From: Ruminococcus_C callidus
Lineage (GTDB): Bacteria > Bacillota > Clostridia > Oscillospirales > Ruminococcaceae
Length of the DNA stretch: 64,000 nucleotides
Direction of reading: 5' to 3'
Assembly: GCF_049562855.1 (NCBI RefSeq)
Contig: NZ_CP186925.1
Span: forward strand, 2,542,001-2,606,000
Positions 42,079 through 52,617 of this stretch are shown here, piece by piece (position 1 is the stretch's first letter; each line of letters starts with the position of its first letter). The notes under the pieces were generated by a model. It ran no database searches. It saw only the letters and a list, made by a program, of their open reading frames with translations, and was not told the DNA's origin. Made by a program: the position numbers and the translations under genes.

Positions 42079-45000
42079 GTTCCACCTCAACAAAATCCAG
42101 GCAGAAAGCGACGTTTTTATCAGCCTTTTCACTTCTGCGCTTCTTTTTTCTGCTGATGGCAAGTGCTGCGAAAATGATGACGCTTCCGGCAAGCATCAGA
42201 TATGCCAGCGAATTCCGACCGCTGTCGCCGGTATTGGGCGTCGATTTTGTCACCGGAACCGCATCATCGTACATGACAACTTCCGTCACTGTGCCATCCG
42301 CATTCACCGTGAATTCCACATCATTTGCAATAGCGTAGCCGTCCGGTGCAATGACTTCATGCAATGCGTAGGTTTCACCAGCTTTGAGAACCGCCTCCAA
42401 ATAATGCGGTTCTTTGGTTGAAGTCCATTCTTGTCGATAACCTGAAGCTTTGCGCCTGGAAGCTCCTCACCAGTGGTGATATCCTGCTTGGAAATCCGCA
42501 CTTTTGTGGTGTCGTCAACCATAACAATCAGGGGATTACCATCTTCCGAAACAGCGATTGCGTCTACGTTTTCTACAGTAACATTGCCGTAAACGTCGAC
42601 TGTAAAACTGATATCAGTTGCAATCACATAACCGTCCGGTGCAGCGATTTCTTTCAGCGTATAATCTCCGGCAGGAAGCTCCGTAGCAACATGGTTTTTG
42701 CCGTCGGAAGTCCATTTTTCAACCGTTTCTTCATCGCTGTTGATAAGCTCCATTTCTGCGCCGGAAAGTTCTTCTCCATACACATCCTGTTTGGAGATTT
42801 CAATGGTAATCGGCTTGTTTTCAGCTGTGATTCCCACAATTTCACCGTCCTCAGAAATTGTCATGAGATAGCCTTCCTCACTGAGAATGTAGCCTGTGGG
42901 AGCCTCAATTTCTTTGACAATATACTCGCCGTAGGGAACTTCATCAAATGCAAAATATCCGGTTTCGTCGGAGATTGCCGTCATAATTGCATTGCTTTCC
43001 ACAAATTCTGTACAGTCTGTTTGGAACAATCCAAACAGTGCATTTTCCAGCGGTTCATCGGATTCATTCACTTTGATTCCTTCGATTTTTCCACGCTTCA
43101 GCTCATTTTCAAACTGACCGCAATCAATATTGACTGTTGTGACTTCCTGTCCCATATATTCAAAGTCCACAAGATACTTTTCGCCGTTCAAAACGTAATG
43201 CTCGTCTGTGGCAATTTCCTGCACATAATACTTGCCAAACGGGATTTTCTCTGCAATGACAGCCGTCATATTTTCATTCAGTGAGACATCTGCAATCAGA
43301 CCGTCCGCAGGAATGACAGAGCCGTCAGCAGCAGCAATTTCTTCCGCTGCAAACAGCCCGAAGCGGACATTCACTGCGCTGTTTTCTGCCGAAATGCCGA
43401 AGGTTTCATCACTTTCCATAACCTTAGAAAGTGAGATCTCAACACCCTGATAATCATTGACAAATGACGTATTTACGGTATCCAGAACAGCGATTTCCTG
43501 CCCTGCGTATACAAGCTCCACAACCTGCGATTCACTGTTCAAAACATATCCGTAAGGCACAGTAATCTCCTTGACCTCATACTTTCCGAGGTAGAGCAAA
43601 TCTGTTTCCGCATAGCCGTTTTCATCGGTTTTAAGTTCGGCAACAACGTCGCCTGCATTTGCACGAATTGTACCGTCAAGAGTAACAATATCCTCAGAGG
43701 CGATCACCTGAAATACTGCACCGGAAAGATTTCCGTTCGCAAACACGGGAGTGTAGGTGGTCGGATTTACTATCATCTCGCCGTTTTCATCTGTGTAAGC
43801 GGAGGACGCCGCTGCAACAGACACGAAGCTGTCGCCGGTTTTCTGAACGCTGATTCTGCCTTTCTGAGCGATGTTTTCCTTGTTGACTTTCACGATTGTC
43901 AAAGCGTTTTCTTCCTCTGCATTTTCAGCGGAGATTGTGAAGGACACAGGAGTGCTGTCCAGCACATACCCGTAGGGAGCCTGAACCTCCACAAGCGTGT
44001 ATTCTCCGTAAGAAAGAACTTCCGGTGTGATCAGATAGCCTTCGGAATTAGTATAGAATACGTCTATTGTGGTTGGCGTTGGATATCTGTAGGACATGGA
44101 AATCTTTTCGCCGTTAGAATCGTAAATCTCAAATCCTGCGCCCTCGTAGGGAATGGTATTTCCAGTTTCGGAATCCACTTTCACGATTTTTACATAGCTT
44201 TCAAATTCTCTGTTGTTCATAAGGAAGGCATAGGTTTTGCCGTTTTCACTGACGTACACATCGAAATCCGCAATCAACTCCGTACCTTCCCAACTGGCTG
44301 TCTGATGCACCGTGTACACGCCGTATGGCATATCTTTTGTCTGTGCAAATCCATTTTCATCACAAGTCAGATAGTCGCGCTCTGTTTCAGCAGCATTGTC
44401 ATAACTGCCGGAACTCTTGAGGTAAACCTCAAATTCAGCGCCGACTTCCGGTGTTTCGATCTGCGTGCTGCCATCATCAGAATGCTTCAAAATGGAGATG
44501 TTTCCCTTTACCACATCCTCGGTCACGGCAACGGGAATCAGATTGCTTTCCACCGTATAATTCTTGGCTTCTGCGCCAACGGAATGCACCGTCTCATCCA
44601 GCAGATATCCTTCGGACGGCGAGATTTCCTGAAGCGTATAATTGCCGCAAACATATTCCTTTGTCTTGAAATATCCTTCCGAATCAGTGGTATAGGTGTC
44701 CACAAGATCGCCATCCAGATACAATCCGTAAACTGCTCCTGCAAGTGTGGCGTCACCCTGTGCGGAACCGGTTTCTGCATCCTTTTTGACAACCTCGGCA
44801 GTAAATTTTTTCAGCACATTTTGGAACGTTTTCGTTGTGGTAGCGTCAGCCGTCAGCGTAGCCGTCTGATCAGCAGGAACAACGTATTTTATCGGCACAT
44901 TCTTCTCAGAAATGGTGTAGACAATCTTTTCGTTATTACTGTCATAGACGGGAATGTCAGAAAGTATGGCAATGCCGTCAGAGCCTGTTTTTATGGTATA

Positions 45001-46437
45001 AGTTTTGCCGCCGCCTGCGATCGTAAATTCACGGTCGCCGTTTTCGCCGTCCTCCGATTGCTTGTTAATTTTGAGATTGCCCTTCACCAGGTCATTGATA
45101 AAAGTCAGGTTAACTGTTAAATCCACATTGCCGTTTGCCAGCGTCACGTTCTGTGCCTTTGGCGTTTCATAACGACTGGCAACATTGATTTCGGAAACGG
45201 TGTAGGTGATCGCCTTGCCTGTACTGGAATTGTACACTTTCAGTCCAGAAAATTCCGCAACGCCGCTGGAATTGGTCTTTTCCGTATACGAACTTCCGTC
45301 CGAACCGGTCACCTTGAATTCGATATCTTTCACAACATTATCCTCAGAGGTCTTGTTGATTTTGATAGAGCCAGTTTCATAGTCCTCGTACACGGTCACG
45401 GTCTGATTGGCTTTCAGTTCGTAAACTTTTGTTGACAGCGCATAGCCCTTCGGAGCAGAAATTTCCTTGACGTAATAACTCCCCATAGGCAGCTTTATCG
45501 AACCTGTACCATCTGCGCCAATCGTAATTTCTCCGACTTTAGTTTTGCATGCAGAATCGGCGTAAACGCCGTACTTCGCCGTGCTGCCGTCAACCGTCGA
45601 TTTACCAACAATTTGGGATGTTCCATCGAGACACTTTTTGATACGGAAGGTTGCATCATTCTGCGTGATACGAAAAGCCGAAGTATTCAGCGCGGTTGCA
45701 CTTTTTCCGTCCGTATTGTTGTTGATGACAACGCCCTGGGAACCATTGGATTCGATGCGCCAGTGGGTACCGCCATTGCCATTTCCACTACCAACTGTTG
45801 ATGAAGTGATCAGACTTTCCGGAACGCCGATGCTTTTCAGATAGGATACCACATCGTTTCGGGAATTGAATTCGCCCATGTAAATCCAAGCATGGTTGAT
45901 GTTTTTTGTCTCCGCCACAACCACCGAACCAGCCGTGATGGTGGAGCCGTCGGCGCATTCCCAGTAGGGGTGCTCCTCCGTTTTGACGTTCTGTTTTTCA
46001 ATGTCAATGTTGGAAGTCTTTCCGCCGTAGGTAATCGTACAGCTGTCACTGACCGTCAGCCAATGTGCTGTGTCCACAGGAACGGGATTGTTCCACGAAA
46101 ATCCCGATGTACTGTACCCCAGCTGGGTCAGCGTGTAGTACACAAGTCCGGAACAGTCGATACCAAGACTGTTAATCGTGCTGACGGACAGCGGCGCATA
46201 TGCGCCCTGGGTGTAGATACCAGAATAACCTTTGTTCCCGAAGGTGTAAGGCGTTCCCAGCAGGGTTGCCGCTTTTGCGATAACCGTATCGGCGGACGGA
46301 AATGCAACATTTTCAGTGGAACTGCTTACCGCACTCGCACCAAACGAACTATTGAAATTTGTTCCCAGCATAGAAAAAGCGCAGAGTCCTGCCATCAGAC
46401 CTGCACCCAGTTTTTTCAATATTTTGTTTTTGAACAT
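42065..46437 (-). pseudogene. SpaA-type surface adhesin with NlpC/P60 domain, frameshifted near its end
   Basis: About 1,450 codons. ATG 46437 has GAAAGGA upstream. A signal peptide (1-35) is followed by an NlpC/P60 module (GIDCSGLVYYTL with Cys, NHAWIYMG with His) and eleven Cna-B/SpaA repeats, each ending like EIxAPxGYxL. Near 42,420 the frame shifts: IDKNG runs on out of frame to a stop at 42304, while the true continuation (WTSTKEPHYLEAV) follows in another frame to 42065. That part holds the last half repeat, the sorting motif TPNTGDSG, a membrane helix and RKKKRR tail. The shift detaches the anchor. Confidence 0.82.
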
Positions 46438-46549
46438 ATACAAACTTCCTTTCAAAAAGCACGAAAATACGTGCTGTAATGCGTTTTTTTGTTGCTGAAC
46501 CTTACCGAAAAAGTCGGCGAACGAATTTTTGTACAGAACCAATCAAGGA

Positions 46550-46792
46550 TCATATTTCATCACACTCCGCATCGCATTGTTCCCACAGCGGACAATCCTG
46601 GCAGTGTTCATAATCCATGCAGATTTCCTGCTGTTCGTCCTCCGATAATTCTCTGCGCAGAACGGTAAGGACGACGCCGTCCGCATTTTTCTCCAGTTCC
46701 ACACGCACCGGCAGGCCATTTTCGTCAAACAGCCCGCTGAAATTTGTCACACCGTTTCCGGCTAAAATCTGCGAAAAAATCACTTTTTTCAT
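46550..46792 (-). CDS. Small acidic ICE protein with a Cys cluster
   Basis: An 80-aa protein beginning MKKVIFSQILAGNG and ending with a cysteine group (EHCQDCPLWEQCDAEC). GGAGG precedes the ATG. It lies between the methylase and the adhesin, a place where such short proteins are often found in related ICEs. No function can be given. Confidence 0.65.
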   Translation of the reverse strand: MKKVIFSQILAGNGVTNFSGLFDENGLPVRVELEKNADGVVLTVLRRELSEDEQQEICMDYEHCQDCPLWEQCDAECDEI

Positions 46793-46813
46793 ACATCAAT
46801 TCCTCCATCATCG

Positions 46814-47629
46814 TCAAAAAAGAGAGAGTTGCCTTGTCATTTTTGCTCTCTCGCTGGTATCGTAATTGGAAATCAACAGTTCATTGTACATGCAGCCGCC
46901 CTCATATCGCTGCACCAGATTGTTCAGTCTGCTGATTTCCTCTATGGCAATGCCCGGTCTGTTCCAGAGTTCCCTGATTTCCGGGCAGTCGTTGTAGGAA
47001 ACTAAAAATTTTCCTGAAATCTGTAGTAATGTATCCCTCAGCCGAATATGATCTGCCTTTGTAAATCCCACATCCTTGTAATAATTCTCCGTCGCAAAAT
47101 ACGGCGGATCGCAATAGAAAAAGCTCACCGGGCGGTCATACTGCCGGATGAGCTTTTCAAAATCACGATTTTCAATGACAACCTTTTGCAGCCGCCTTGC
47201 CGCCATATCAATTTGCGGAAAATCACTCCACATGGAATGCGGTTGACAAGCAAAACTGTCCAGACTGGCGGCGTAACTGTACCGAATCAGCTGGTAAAAC
47301 TTCGCTGCACGGTCAATATCACAAAATTTCGGAAATAATCCTCGCTTGTGTAAGCTTACAATCCAGTTAAAATCCTCACGGGAATTCAGCACGTATTGCA
47401 GCTTGTATTTCAGCTTGTTCGGCTTGTTCCTGACACAACGATATAAGTTGATCAGATTGCTGTTGAAATCGTTGAATATTTCAAAATCATTGTCGGACGG
47501 CTTGTGAAACAACACCCAGCCTGCACCGCCGAAAACCTCGATATACCGTTCATAATATGGCGGAAATCTTGCAAGTACGGCATCCCTGAGTGCCTTTTTG
47601 CCGCCTACCCATGACATAAAGCTATTCAT
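46814..47629 (-). CDS. DNA adenine N6-methyltransferase (D12 class)
   Basis: A 271-aa Dam-type enzyme. WVGGKKALRD and VFGGAGWVLF form the SAM pocket, and YCDPPYFATE is the DPPY catalytic motif (about 170-178). With the cytosine methylase gene nearby and no restriction gene in sight, it probably masks the element against host restriction. ATG 47629; binding site weak. Confidence 0.88.
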   Translation of the reverse strand: MNSFMSWVGGKKALRDAVLARFPPYYERYIEVFGGAGWVLFHKPSDNDFEIFNDFNSNLINLYRCVRNKPNKLKYKLQYVLNSREDFNWIVSLHKRGLFPKFCDIDRAAKFYQLIRYSYAASLDSFACQPHSMWSDFPQIDMAARRLQKVVIENRDFEKLIRQYDRPVSFFYCDPPYFATENYYKDVGFTKADHIRLRDTLLQISGKFLVSYNDCPEIRELWNRPGIAIEEISRLNNLVQRYEGGCMYNELLISNYDTSERAKMTRQLSLF

Positions 47630-47719
47630 GTAACGCCTTTCTGCCGTTTGCCAATGACAGAAAGAAAGTCGCTTTGCAAATCACAGAATAGCTTCCGTCA
47701 CTGGCAAAACGACCTTACC

Positions 47720-47833
47720 TTACTTTATTTTCGTTTCCATTTCCTCATCTGCACTTTTGGCGGCATTGCACAGCGCCATTACTGCAGCACCCAATGTTCC
47801 GCCCAAAAGCAGTCCTGTGATAAATCCAAGCAT
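47720..47833 (-). CDS. DUF3789-like micro-protein
   Basis: A 37-residue protein: MLGFITGLLLGGTLGAAVMA forms a Gly-rich membrane helix, then LCNAAKSADEE and a charged end. This matches the DUF3789 pattern found in clostridial ICEs. GGGGGTG lies 5 bases before the ATG. It is too short to show up in most gene calls but sits cleanly between antirepressor and methylase. Confidence 0.7.
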   Translation of the reverse strand: MLGFITGLLLGGTLGAAVMALCNAAKSADEEMETKIK

Positions 47834-47853
47834 AATTTCACCCCCCTGAACAG

Positions 47854-48621
47854 TTAAATTTCATTGCAGAATTCTTTTTTCAGTCTGCCAATGATGTATT
47901 GCTGCCCCTTGCCAGTAACAAACGTCTGCTGATAAGTTCTGCACATAGAATCCGTTTCAAAAACGGACTCCTTCACCGCAAAATACCCTCGGTCGATGTA
48001 CTTCTGATACGGCAAATTTCCTGACATCAATATCTCGTTTTCCCGCAGCCAACGGAACAGCCGATTCCTGCCGATGGGGATATCTTCTTCCACCGCAAGC
48101 TTTGCCATGGCGTTCATGTCAATCAGATTTTCTGTGTTTGACACCTGATTGGCAAACTCCACTAATGTCTGGTCGTGGCAGATTCGTTCGTTTAGCTTGT
48201 TAATCGCCATCATCTGCAAACGGAACAGATTTTGATACGGCTCGTCCAAAAAAGGGAGATAGTTTTCGATGAACATATCCTCGTTGGCAACGTAGCCGCC
48301 GGTGCGTCTTAAAGTGGGCAGAATATTTGCGGTAACCCATCGCTTAAACTCTTTGGCTCTCGGCATTTTGCTTGATAGAATAAGGCTGTACAAACCGCTT
48401 TCATTAATTAGCGTTGCGCCACGCTGACCAAAACTCGACGACGTTTTGTCGTTGAGTTTTTTATCTTCATTATCAACATGCATTGCAACAGCTTTGTTGA
48501 CATCAAAGTACCCTAAAATAACTGCAACGTCCTTTCCAACAAACCACGGTTCGCCGTTTTTTATCACTGTCCTGACTCTGCCAAACTCTTCACTCTCAAA
48601 AATTTTAATGATATTTTCCAC
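47854..48621 (-). CDS. BRO-family antirepressor
   Basis: A 255-aa protein with an N-terminal BRO domain (WFVGKDVAVILGYFDVNKAV, residues about 25-45) and a C-terminal KilAC/ANT domain (NRLFRWLRENEIL, YFAVKESVF). Phage-type antirepressors of this kind bind DNA or repressors. GTG 48621 lies 7 bases after GAGGAGG; a TTG upstream lacks a site. The start overlaps the end of the cytosine methylase gene, so both are translated together. Confidence 0.8.
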   Translation of the reverse strand: MENIIKIFESEEFGRVRTVIKNGEPWFVGKDVAVILGYFDVNKAVAMHVDNEDKKLNDKTSSSFGQRGATLINESGLYSLILSSKMPRAKEFKRWVTANILPTLRRTGGYVANEDMFIENYLPFLDEPYQNLFRLQMMAINKLNERICHDQTLVEFANQVSNTENLIDMNAMAKLAVEEDIPIGRNRLFRWLRENEILMSGNLPYQKYIDRGYFAVKESVFETDSMCRTYQQTFVTGKGQQYIIGRLKKEFCNEI

Positions 48622-49729
48622 GGCTTGCCTCCTCGTCAAATTTCAATAAATTTCTTGCAATTGCCTCAACAACCGCAACCGTAATCGAATTTCCGGCTTG
48701 TTTGTAAAGCTGAGCGTCGGACATTCCCGTTGCCGCAACCTTTTCAAATTGATCCTTGCGAAACCCCTGTAATTTCCAGCATTCCACAGGCATAAGCCGA
48801 CGAATCCGTCCTCTGTGAACAATTCCATGCCTGTCTGTCACCGTAAGTGTAAACATCGGCTCGTTGGGCTCTTTGATTCTTCTGCCGTTCTGACGGGTAT
48901 GCTCCTTAAACGGATTGAGAATGGCTCTCGGCGCATCATCCACAAAAACAGCGGAATGTTCACCTCTGTGATGACTTATTCCGCTGTTCTGCCTTGCAGT
49001 AATACATCTTGCTGCGTCCGTCATTTGAGGACTTGGATTACAGTCTATAAAATAAAGTCCTGTTTTACCTCCCATGCCGCCTGAACCGCTGCACTGTGTA
49101 ACCGCTATGCCGTTTGCGGAATACACCCTCGAACCCTGACTGCCGCCGATCAGCTGTTCAGTTTTTCCTTTGCCGCAATTTTCCGCATCATTTCCTCCGA
49201 AAGCCAGTATTTCGGCGGGACATCTGTCTCCAAGATATCCGACAAGGAACAGCCTTCGTCTTGACTGTGGTATTCCGAAACCGGAGCTGTTAAGCACACG
49301 CCAGCACATACGATACCCCAGTTCTGAAATCTTTTCAAGGATAATTCTGTAGCATTCCCCCTGCGATATTCCCAACAGATTGGGTACATTTTCAGCAATA
49401 AAATAGCGAGGTCGCTTGGCTTCAAGGATTTGGATATAGTTGAAAAAGAGGTTTCCTCTGTCGTCCGCAAAAGCGAGTCTGCGCCCTGCGACACTAAATG
49501 ATTGGCAGCATGGTCCGCCAACGAGCAGATCAAAATCCGGCATACCTCCGTAATCGATTTTTGTGATGTCCTCATAAAACTTTTCTCCTCCTGTGTCGTA
49601 CAAGGCTCGATAAGCCTTTTGCGCATATCGGTCGATTTCGCACCAGCCTACACATTCAAATCCGCCCATTTTTTCAAATGCCGATCGGAATGCGCCGATG
49701 CCTGCGAAGCTTTCAAAATATCGAATCAT
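48605..49729 (-). CDS. DNA cytosine-5 methyltransferase
   Basis: A 374-aa enzyme. Motif I FESFAGIGAFRSAFE, motif IV GGPCCQSFSVAG with the catalytic Cys, motif VI AENVPNLL, motif VIII IPQSRRRLFLVG and a late QAGNSITV are all present, so it should be active. It is orphan (no endonuclease beside it), suggesting anti-restriction or regulation. ATG 49729 follows AAAGG by 5 bases. Confidence 0.92.
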   Translation of the reverse strand: MIRYFESFAGIGAFRSAFEKMGGFECVGWCEIDRYAQKAYRALYDTGGEKFYEDITKIDYGGMPDFDLLVGGPCCQSFSVAGRRLAFADDRGNLFFNYIQILEAKRPRYFIAENVPNLLGISQGECYRIILEKISELGYRMCWRVLNSSGFGIPQSRRRLFLVGYLGDRCPAEILAFGGNDAENCGKGKTEQLIGGSQGSRVYSANGIAVTQCSGSGGMGGKTGLYFIDCNPSPQMTDAARCITARQNSGISHHRGEHSAVFVDDAPRAILNPFKEHTRQNGRRIKEPNEPMFTLTVTDRHGIVHRGRIRRLMPVECWKLQGFRKDQFEKVAATGMSDAQLYKQAGNSITVAVVEAIARNLLKFDEEASRGKYH

Positions 49730-49788
49730 TTTCACCTTTTCCTTTCATTTGGGCAAAAAGACAGTTCAGTTTTTTCAAATCAAACCGC

Positions 49789-50085
49789 CTACATAGACAT
49801 ATGCATTTCAAGTTCTTCTGAGGGATTCTCAGTTTCTTGCATTTCCTCCGACAAATTTTCTTCCGGCTGAATCACATGGAATCTGTCCTCGCCGGGGATT
49901 AGCGAAAGGGAACACCCGTTGTCCCACTTCATGAATAATTGACCGGCGTCATCTACTGTAATTACCGTCCCCTTTGTGCCTGACGGAATCGGTCGGGGAT
50001 CATTTTCCATGCTGTCAAGGCAAATCCTCGTGCCTTCCGGATACCTCTGTCGGAGTTGTTCCACTTTATCTCTGCTATAAAACAT
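49789..50085 (-). CDS. DUF4314-like small ICE protein
   Basis: A 98-aa protein with the block RYPEGTRICLDSMENDPRPI and GTVITVDDAGQLFMKWDNG, an SH3-like beta barrel seen in DUF4314 proteins of clostridial ICEs. The end is acidic. ATG 50085 has AAAGGAG upstream. It lies next to another ICE protein of unknown role. Confidence 0.75.
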   Translation of the reverse strand: MFYSRDKVEQLRQRYPEGTRICLDSMENDPRPIPSGTKGTVITVDDAGQLFMKWDNGCSLSLIPGEDRFHVIQPEENLSEEMQETENPSEELEMHMSM

Positions 50086-50096
50086 AGCTGCTCCTT

Positions 50097-51194
50097 TCAC
50101 ATCGTCATGCCCATGCTGGGTTCTTCCGTGTGTTTCTCAGCCTGAGACAATCCCATTTCTTCTTCTGTCTGCAGCGACCAGTCGTTGCTGTCATTCCAAA
50201 AACTTACATAAATCTCGCCAAAATCAGCGGTTTTAACGCCGTGTTGTTCAAGACCTTCGCCCCAACCATCGCTTGCCTGACCAGTGAGATAGCTGCGTAA
50301 ATCTTCCAGTTCACTTACTGTCAGTTCGCCGGAAATTTCACATTCAAATACGCCTACGAGTTCGCCGTTAACATCTCTGACGGATGGAATCGCCGAGAAA
50401 ACTTTTTCTCGAATGGCAGGATCATCGTAATAGTAAGCCATCAATCCACGGTGTTCTTCATCCGGTTCTTCGCAATTCCGAATAAAATCGTTGATCTCAT
50501 CCACACAGCCTTCGGCATATGCAGACGGAATTTCCTCAAAATCTTCCTCTGTAACTTCCTCGTCCCATTCGTAATCAGGTTCTTCCGATTCTCTGACAAT
50601 TTTTAGCGGACAGTAAAATGTCAATTCCTGTGTCGGTTTCGCTTCTACCGTGATATCCGGCTGAAAGGGAACTTCGATGGACTGACTTTCTGCCATCTGA
50701 ATGTCCTCACGTTCTCGGAGCATTGCTGTTACCGCATCACGCAGAACGGATTTTACATCCAGATCGGATTCTGCCAGCAGTTCGTCAAATGCGAGGCTTA
50801 TTTCACCACAATGGGCAAGCTCCGCAACTTTGTCGGCAATTTTTTTCAAATCGTTATGCAGCCTTGTTTCAGCTGCGGTCATTTCATTGCTCTCCAGCAG
50901 TGCTCTTGCGTTGGGGATAAACTGTGATTTTCTGGCGTAATTGCTGCCTTCGGACTCCACCAGTACTCCATCGCCGCTGTCATAGTCCACAAACAACAGA
51001 CAATGTGCCGTATCACCCTCCGTGTACATAAGGTCACGATATGCAACGATGTACGGATCATCATGCATTAGATGATTTTTCAATTCCTCAAAGCTTCTGC
51101 CATAGAGCGTGACGACCCTTTCCACGCAGATTTCACAAGGCTTGTAATCCGATGCTTTGTGATTCAGTGTGCTGTTAAAATGTAACTTCTTCAT
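50097..51194 (-). CDS. First ICE gene, DUF6329-like with antirestriction-type C-terminus
   Basis: A 365-aa acidic protein. The N-terminal part has YKPCEICVERVVTLYGRSFE and HDDPYIVAYRDLMYTEGD, a block I recall as DUF6329 in clostridial ICEs; the middle is a helical, acidic linker, and the end holds GVFECEISGELTVSELEDLR and YVSFWNDSNDW. ATG 51194 lies 6 bases after GGAGG. It is the first gene of the long operon, behind a leader hairpin. Function unknown. Confidence 0.6.
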   Translation of the reverse strand: MKKLHFNSTLNHKASDYKPCEICVERVVTLYGRSFEELKNHLMHDDPYIVAYRDLMYTEGDTAHCLLFVDYDSGDGVLVESEGSNYARKSQFIPNARALLESNEMTAAETRLHNDLKKIADKVAELAHCGEISLAFDELLAESDLDVKSVLRDAVTAMLREREDIQMAESQSIEVPFQPDITVEAKPTQELTFYCPLKIVRESEEPDYEWDEEVTEEDFEEIPSAYAEGCVDEINDFIRNCEEPDEEHRGLMAYYYDDPAIREKVFSAIPSVRDVNGELVGVFECEISGELTVSELEDLRSYLTGQASDGWGEGLEQHGVKTADFGEIYVSFWNDSNDWSLQTEEEMGLSQAEKHTEEPSMGMTM

Positions 51195-51252
51195 ATTCTT
51201 CCTCCGCAATGTATTTTGAAGCAGTCTTTTTCATCTCTGCCGGAAACAAAAA

Positions 51253-51305
51253 AAGACCGCTTTGTGCAGTATCACGTGTTTCGTGATACCAGACAAAACG
51301 GTCTT
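51253..51305 (-). terminator. Leader terminator or attenuator of the ICE operon
   Basis: AAGACCG/CGGTCTT, TTTGT/ACAAA and GTATCACG/CGTGATAC arms form one long interrupted stem. On the minus strand it is followed by a run of T. It lies only 59 bases before the first ICE gene, so it would stop transcription entering the operon from upstream, or act as an attenuator. Confidence 0.65.
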
Positions 51306-51439
51306 CAAAAATTTGTATACTATTTTCTATTTGAAAAATAAAGATTGATATTTTATCTTTGAACTGACCCCAAAAAGTTAGACAAAGATTCAAAAGAAAA
51401 TCTATGCAAAGCGACTAAGAGGAATCTTGGTCGCTTTTG

Positions 51440-52276
51440 CTATGCAGCTTCCTGTCTGAAATCTATAGGAGATAGACCATTAAGCTTAAGCTTGATGCGT
51501 TTGTTGTTGTACCATTCTATGTATTCATGAAGCTCTTCAATGAAATGCTCGACAGAATGAAATTCCTGCAAATAGAGAAGCTCCGTTTTCAGCAAACTGA
51601 AAAAGTTCTCGGCACAGGCATTGTCAAGACAATTCCCCTTTCGGGACATGCTCTGTTTGACGCCTTTCTCTTTCAGCATTTTTTGATAGTGCTTATGCTG
51701 ATACTGCCATCCTTGATCGGAATGAAGAATCAGATTTGTATTGTCCGGTATTTTTGAAAACGCTTTCTCAAGCATATCTGTTACCTGGTTCAAATTCGGA
51801 TGACGGCTTAAATTGTATGAGATCACTTCGCCATTATATAAATCAATGATGGGTGACAGATACAGCTTAATTCCAAACAACGCAAATTCAGTAACGTCAG
51901 TTACCCACTTCTGATTTGGCTTATCTGCTTTGAAATCCCGTTCCAAAAGATTCGGTGCGATTCTGCCGACATCACCCTTGTATGAGTTGTACTTGTGCAT
52001 ACGAACACGGCAAAATATACCCATTTTACGCATCAGTTTCTGTACTGTCTTGTGATTGACAACAAACTTCTTCTTCAATTCTTTGGTGATTCTCCGATAT
52101 CCATAACGACCTTTGCTTTCATCGTAAATGCGGCGTATTTCAGTTTTGATTTCAGCATATCGATCCGGCTTTGGATGATCAAATTGCTTACTGTAATAGT
52201 AGTAGGTACTGCGGGGAATATCAGCAATCTCAATGAGCAGCCCTATCTTATGTTCATGCCTCAGTTCCCATATCAC
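51440..52276 (-). CDS. IS3-family transposase OrfB (DDE integrase)
   Basis: A 278-aa rve-type transposase. WVTDVTEFA, LILHSDQGWQYQ and LDNACAENFFSLLKTE carry the D, D and E catalytic residues; an HTH_21 segment (RYGYRRITKELKKKF) lies at about 55-70. The GTG start overlaps the orfA stop; expression is likely by -1 frameshift on the A-rich stretch at the end of orfA, giving an OrfAB fusion. Confidence 0.9.
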   Translation of the reverse strand: MIWELRHEHKIGLLIEIADIPRSTYYYYSKQFDHPKPDRYAEIKTEIRRIYDESKGRYGYRRITKELKKKFVVNHKTVQKLMRKMGIFCRVRMHKYNSYKGDVGRIAPNLLERDFKADKPNQKWVTDVTEFALFGIKLYLSPIIDLYNGEVISYNLSRHPNLNQVTDMLEKAFSKIPDNTNLILHSDQGWQYQHKHYQKMLKEKGVKQSMSRKGNCLDNACAENFFSLLKTELLYLQEFHSVEHFIEELHEYIEWYNNKRIKLKLNGLSPIDFRQEAA

Positions 52277-52617
52277 TTGTGCTTTTTCTCTTGCCGTACC
52301 CTCTCGGCAACCAAGGCATTCAATTTTTTTAAGTACGCATTCTCCGCACGAAGGCGCTGTACTTCTGCAATCAGATCTTCTTCTACTTCTTTCTTGATTT
52401 TCGGAGACCGCCCTGTGGATTTCCTTCCTCTGCGTTCTACGTAAAGTCCCTCCGCTCCTTCCTCAAGATAGATTCGTTCCCAGGCTGTTACTCTACTATT
52501 CGGTATGTCAAATTGACGTGCAGTTTCACGATAGCTTAACTTTTCTCTGTGCATTGTTTCCACTACTTTGATTTTGAATTCCGGCGTGTATCTTTTGTTC
52601 GGCTGTCCTTTTGGCAT
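52273..52617 (-). CDS. IS3-family transposase OrfA (HTH subunit)
   Basis: A 114-aa protein. RYTPEFKIKVVETMHREKLS and RETARQFDIPNSRVTAWERI form the HTH that recognises the IS ends; the end is a leucine-zipper-like coiled coil (LIAEVQRLRAENAYLKKLNA). ATG 52617 follows a GGGGG site. Paired with orfB. Confidence 0.88.
   Translation of the reverse strand: MPKGQPNKRYTPEFKIKVVETMHREKLSYRETARQFDIPNSRVTAWERIYLEEGAEGLYVERRGRKSTGRSPKIKKEVEEDLIAEVQRLRAENAYLKKLNALVAERVRQEKKHK

Larger units (their letters stand above)
26263..51365 (-). mobile_element. Integrative and conjugative element with tyrosine integrase
   Basis: About 25 kb of minus-strand genes form a nearly complete ICE: integrase, relaxase and accessory protein, oriT-like site, VirB4, VirB6-like protein, VirD4, hydrolase, sortase and adhesin, primase, methylases and antirepressor. 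Ends are not proven. The left end is taken at the 19-bp repeat beyond the integrase; the right end lies between the first gene (51,194) and the IS or tRNA-like remnant (52,808). No direct repeat joining the ends was found. Confidence 0.75.
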
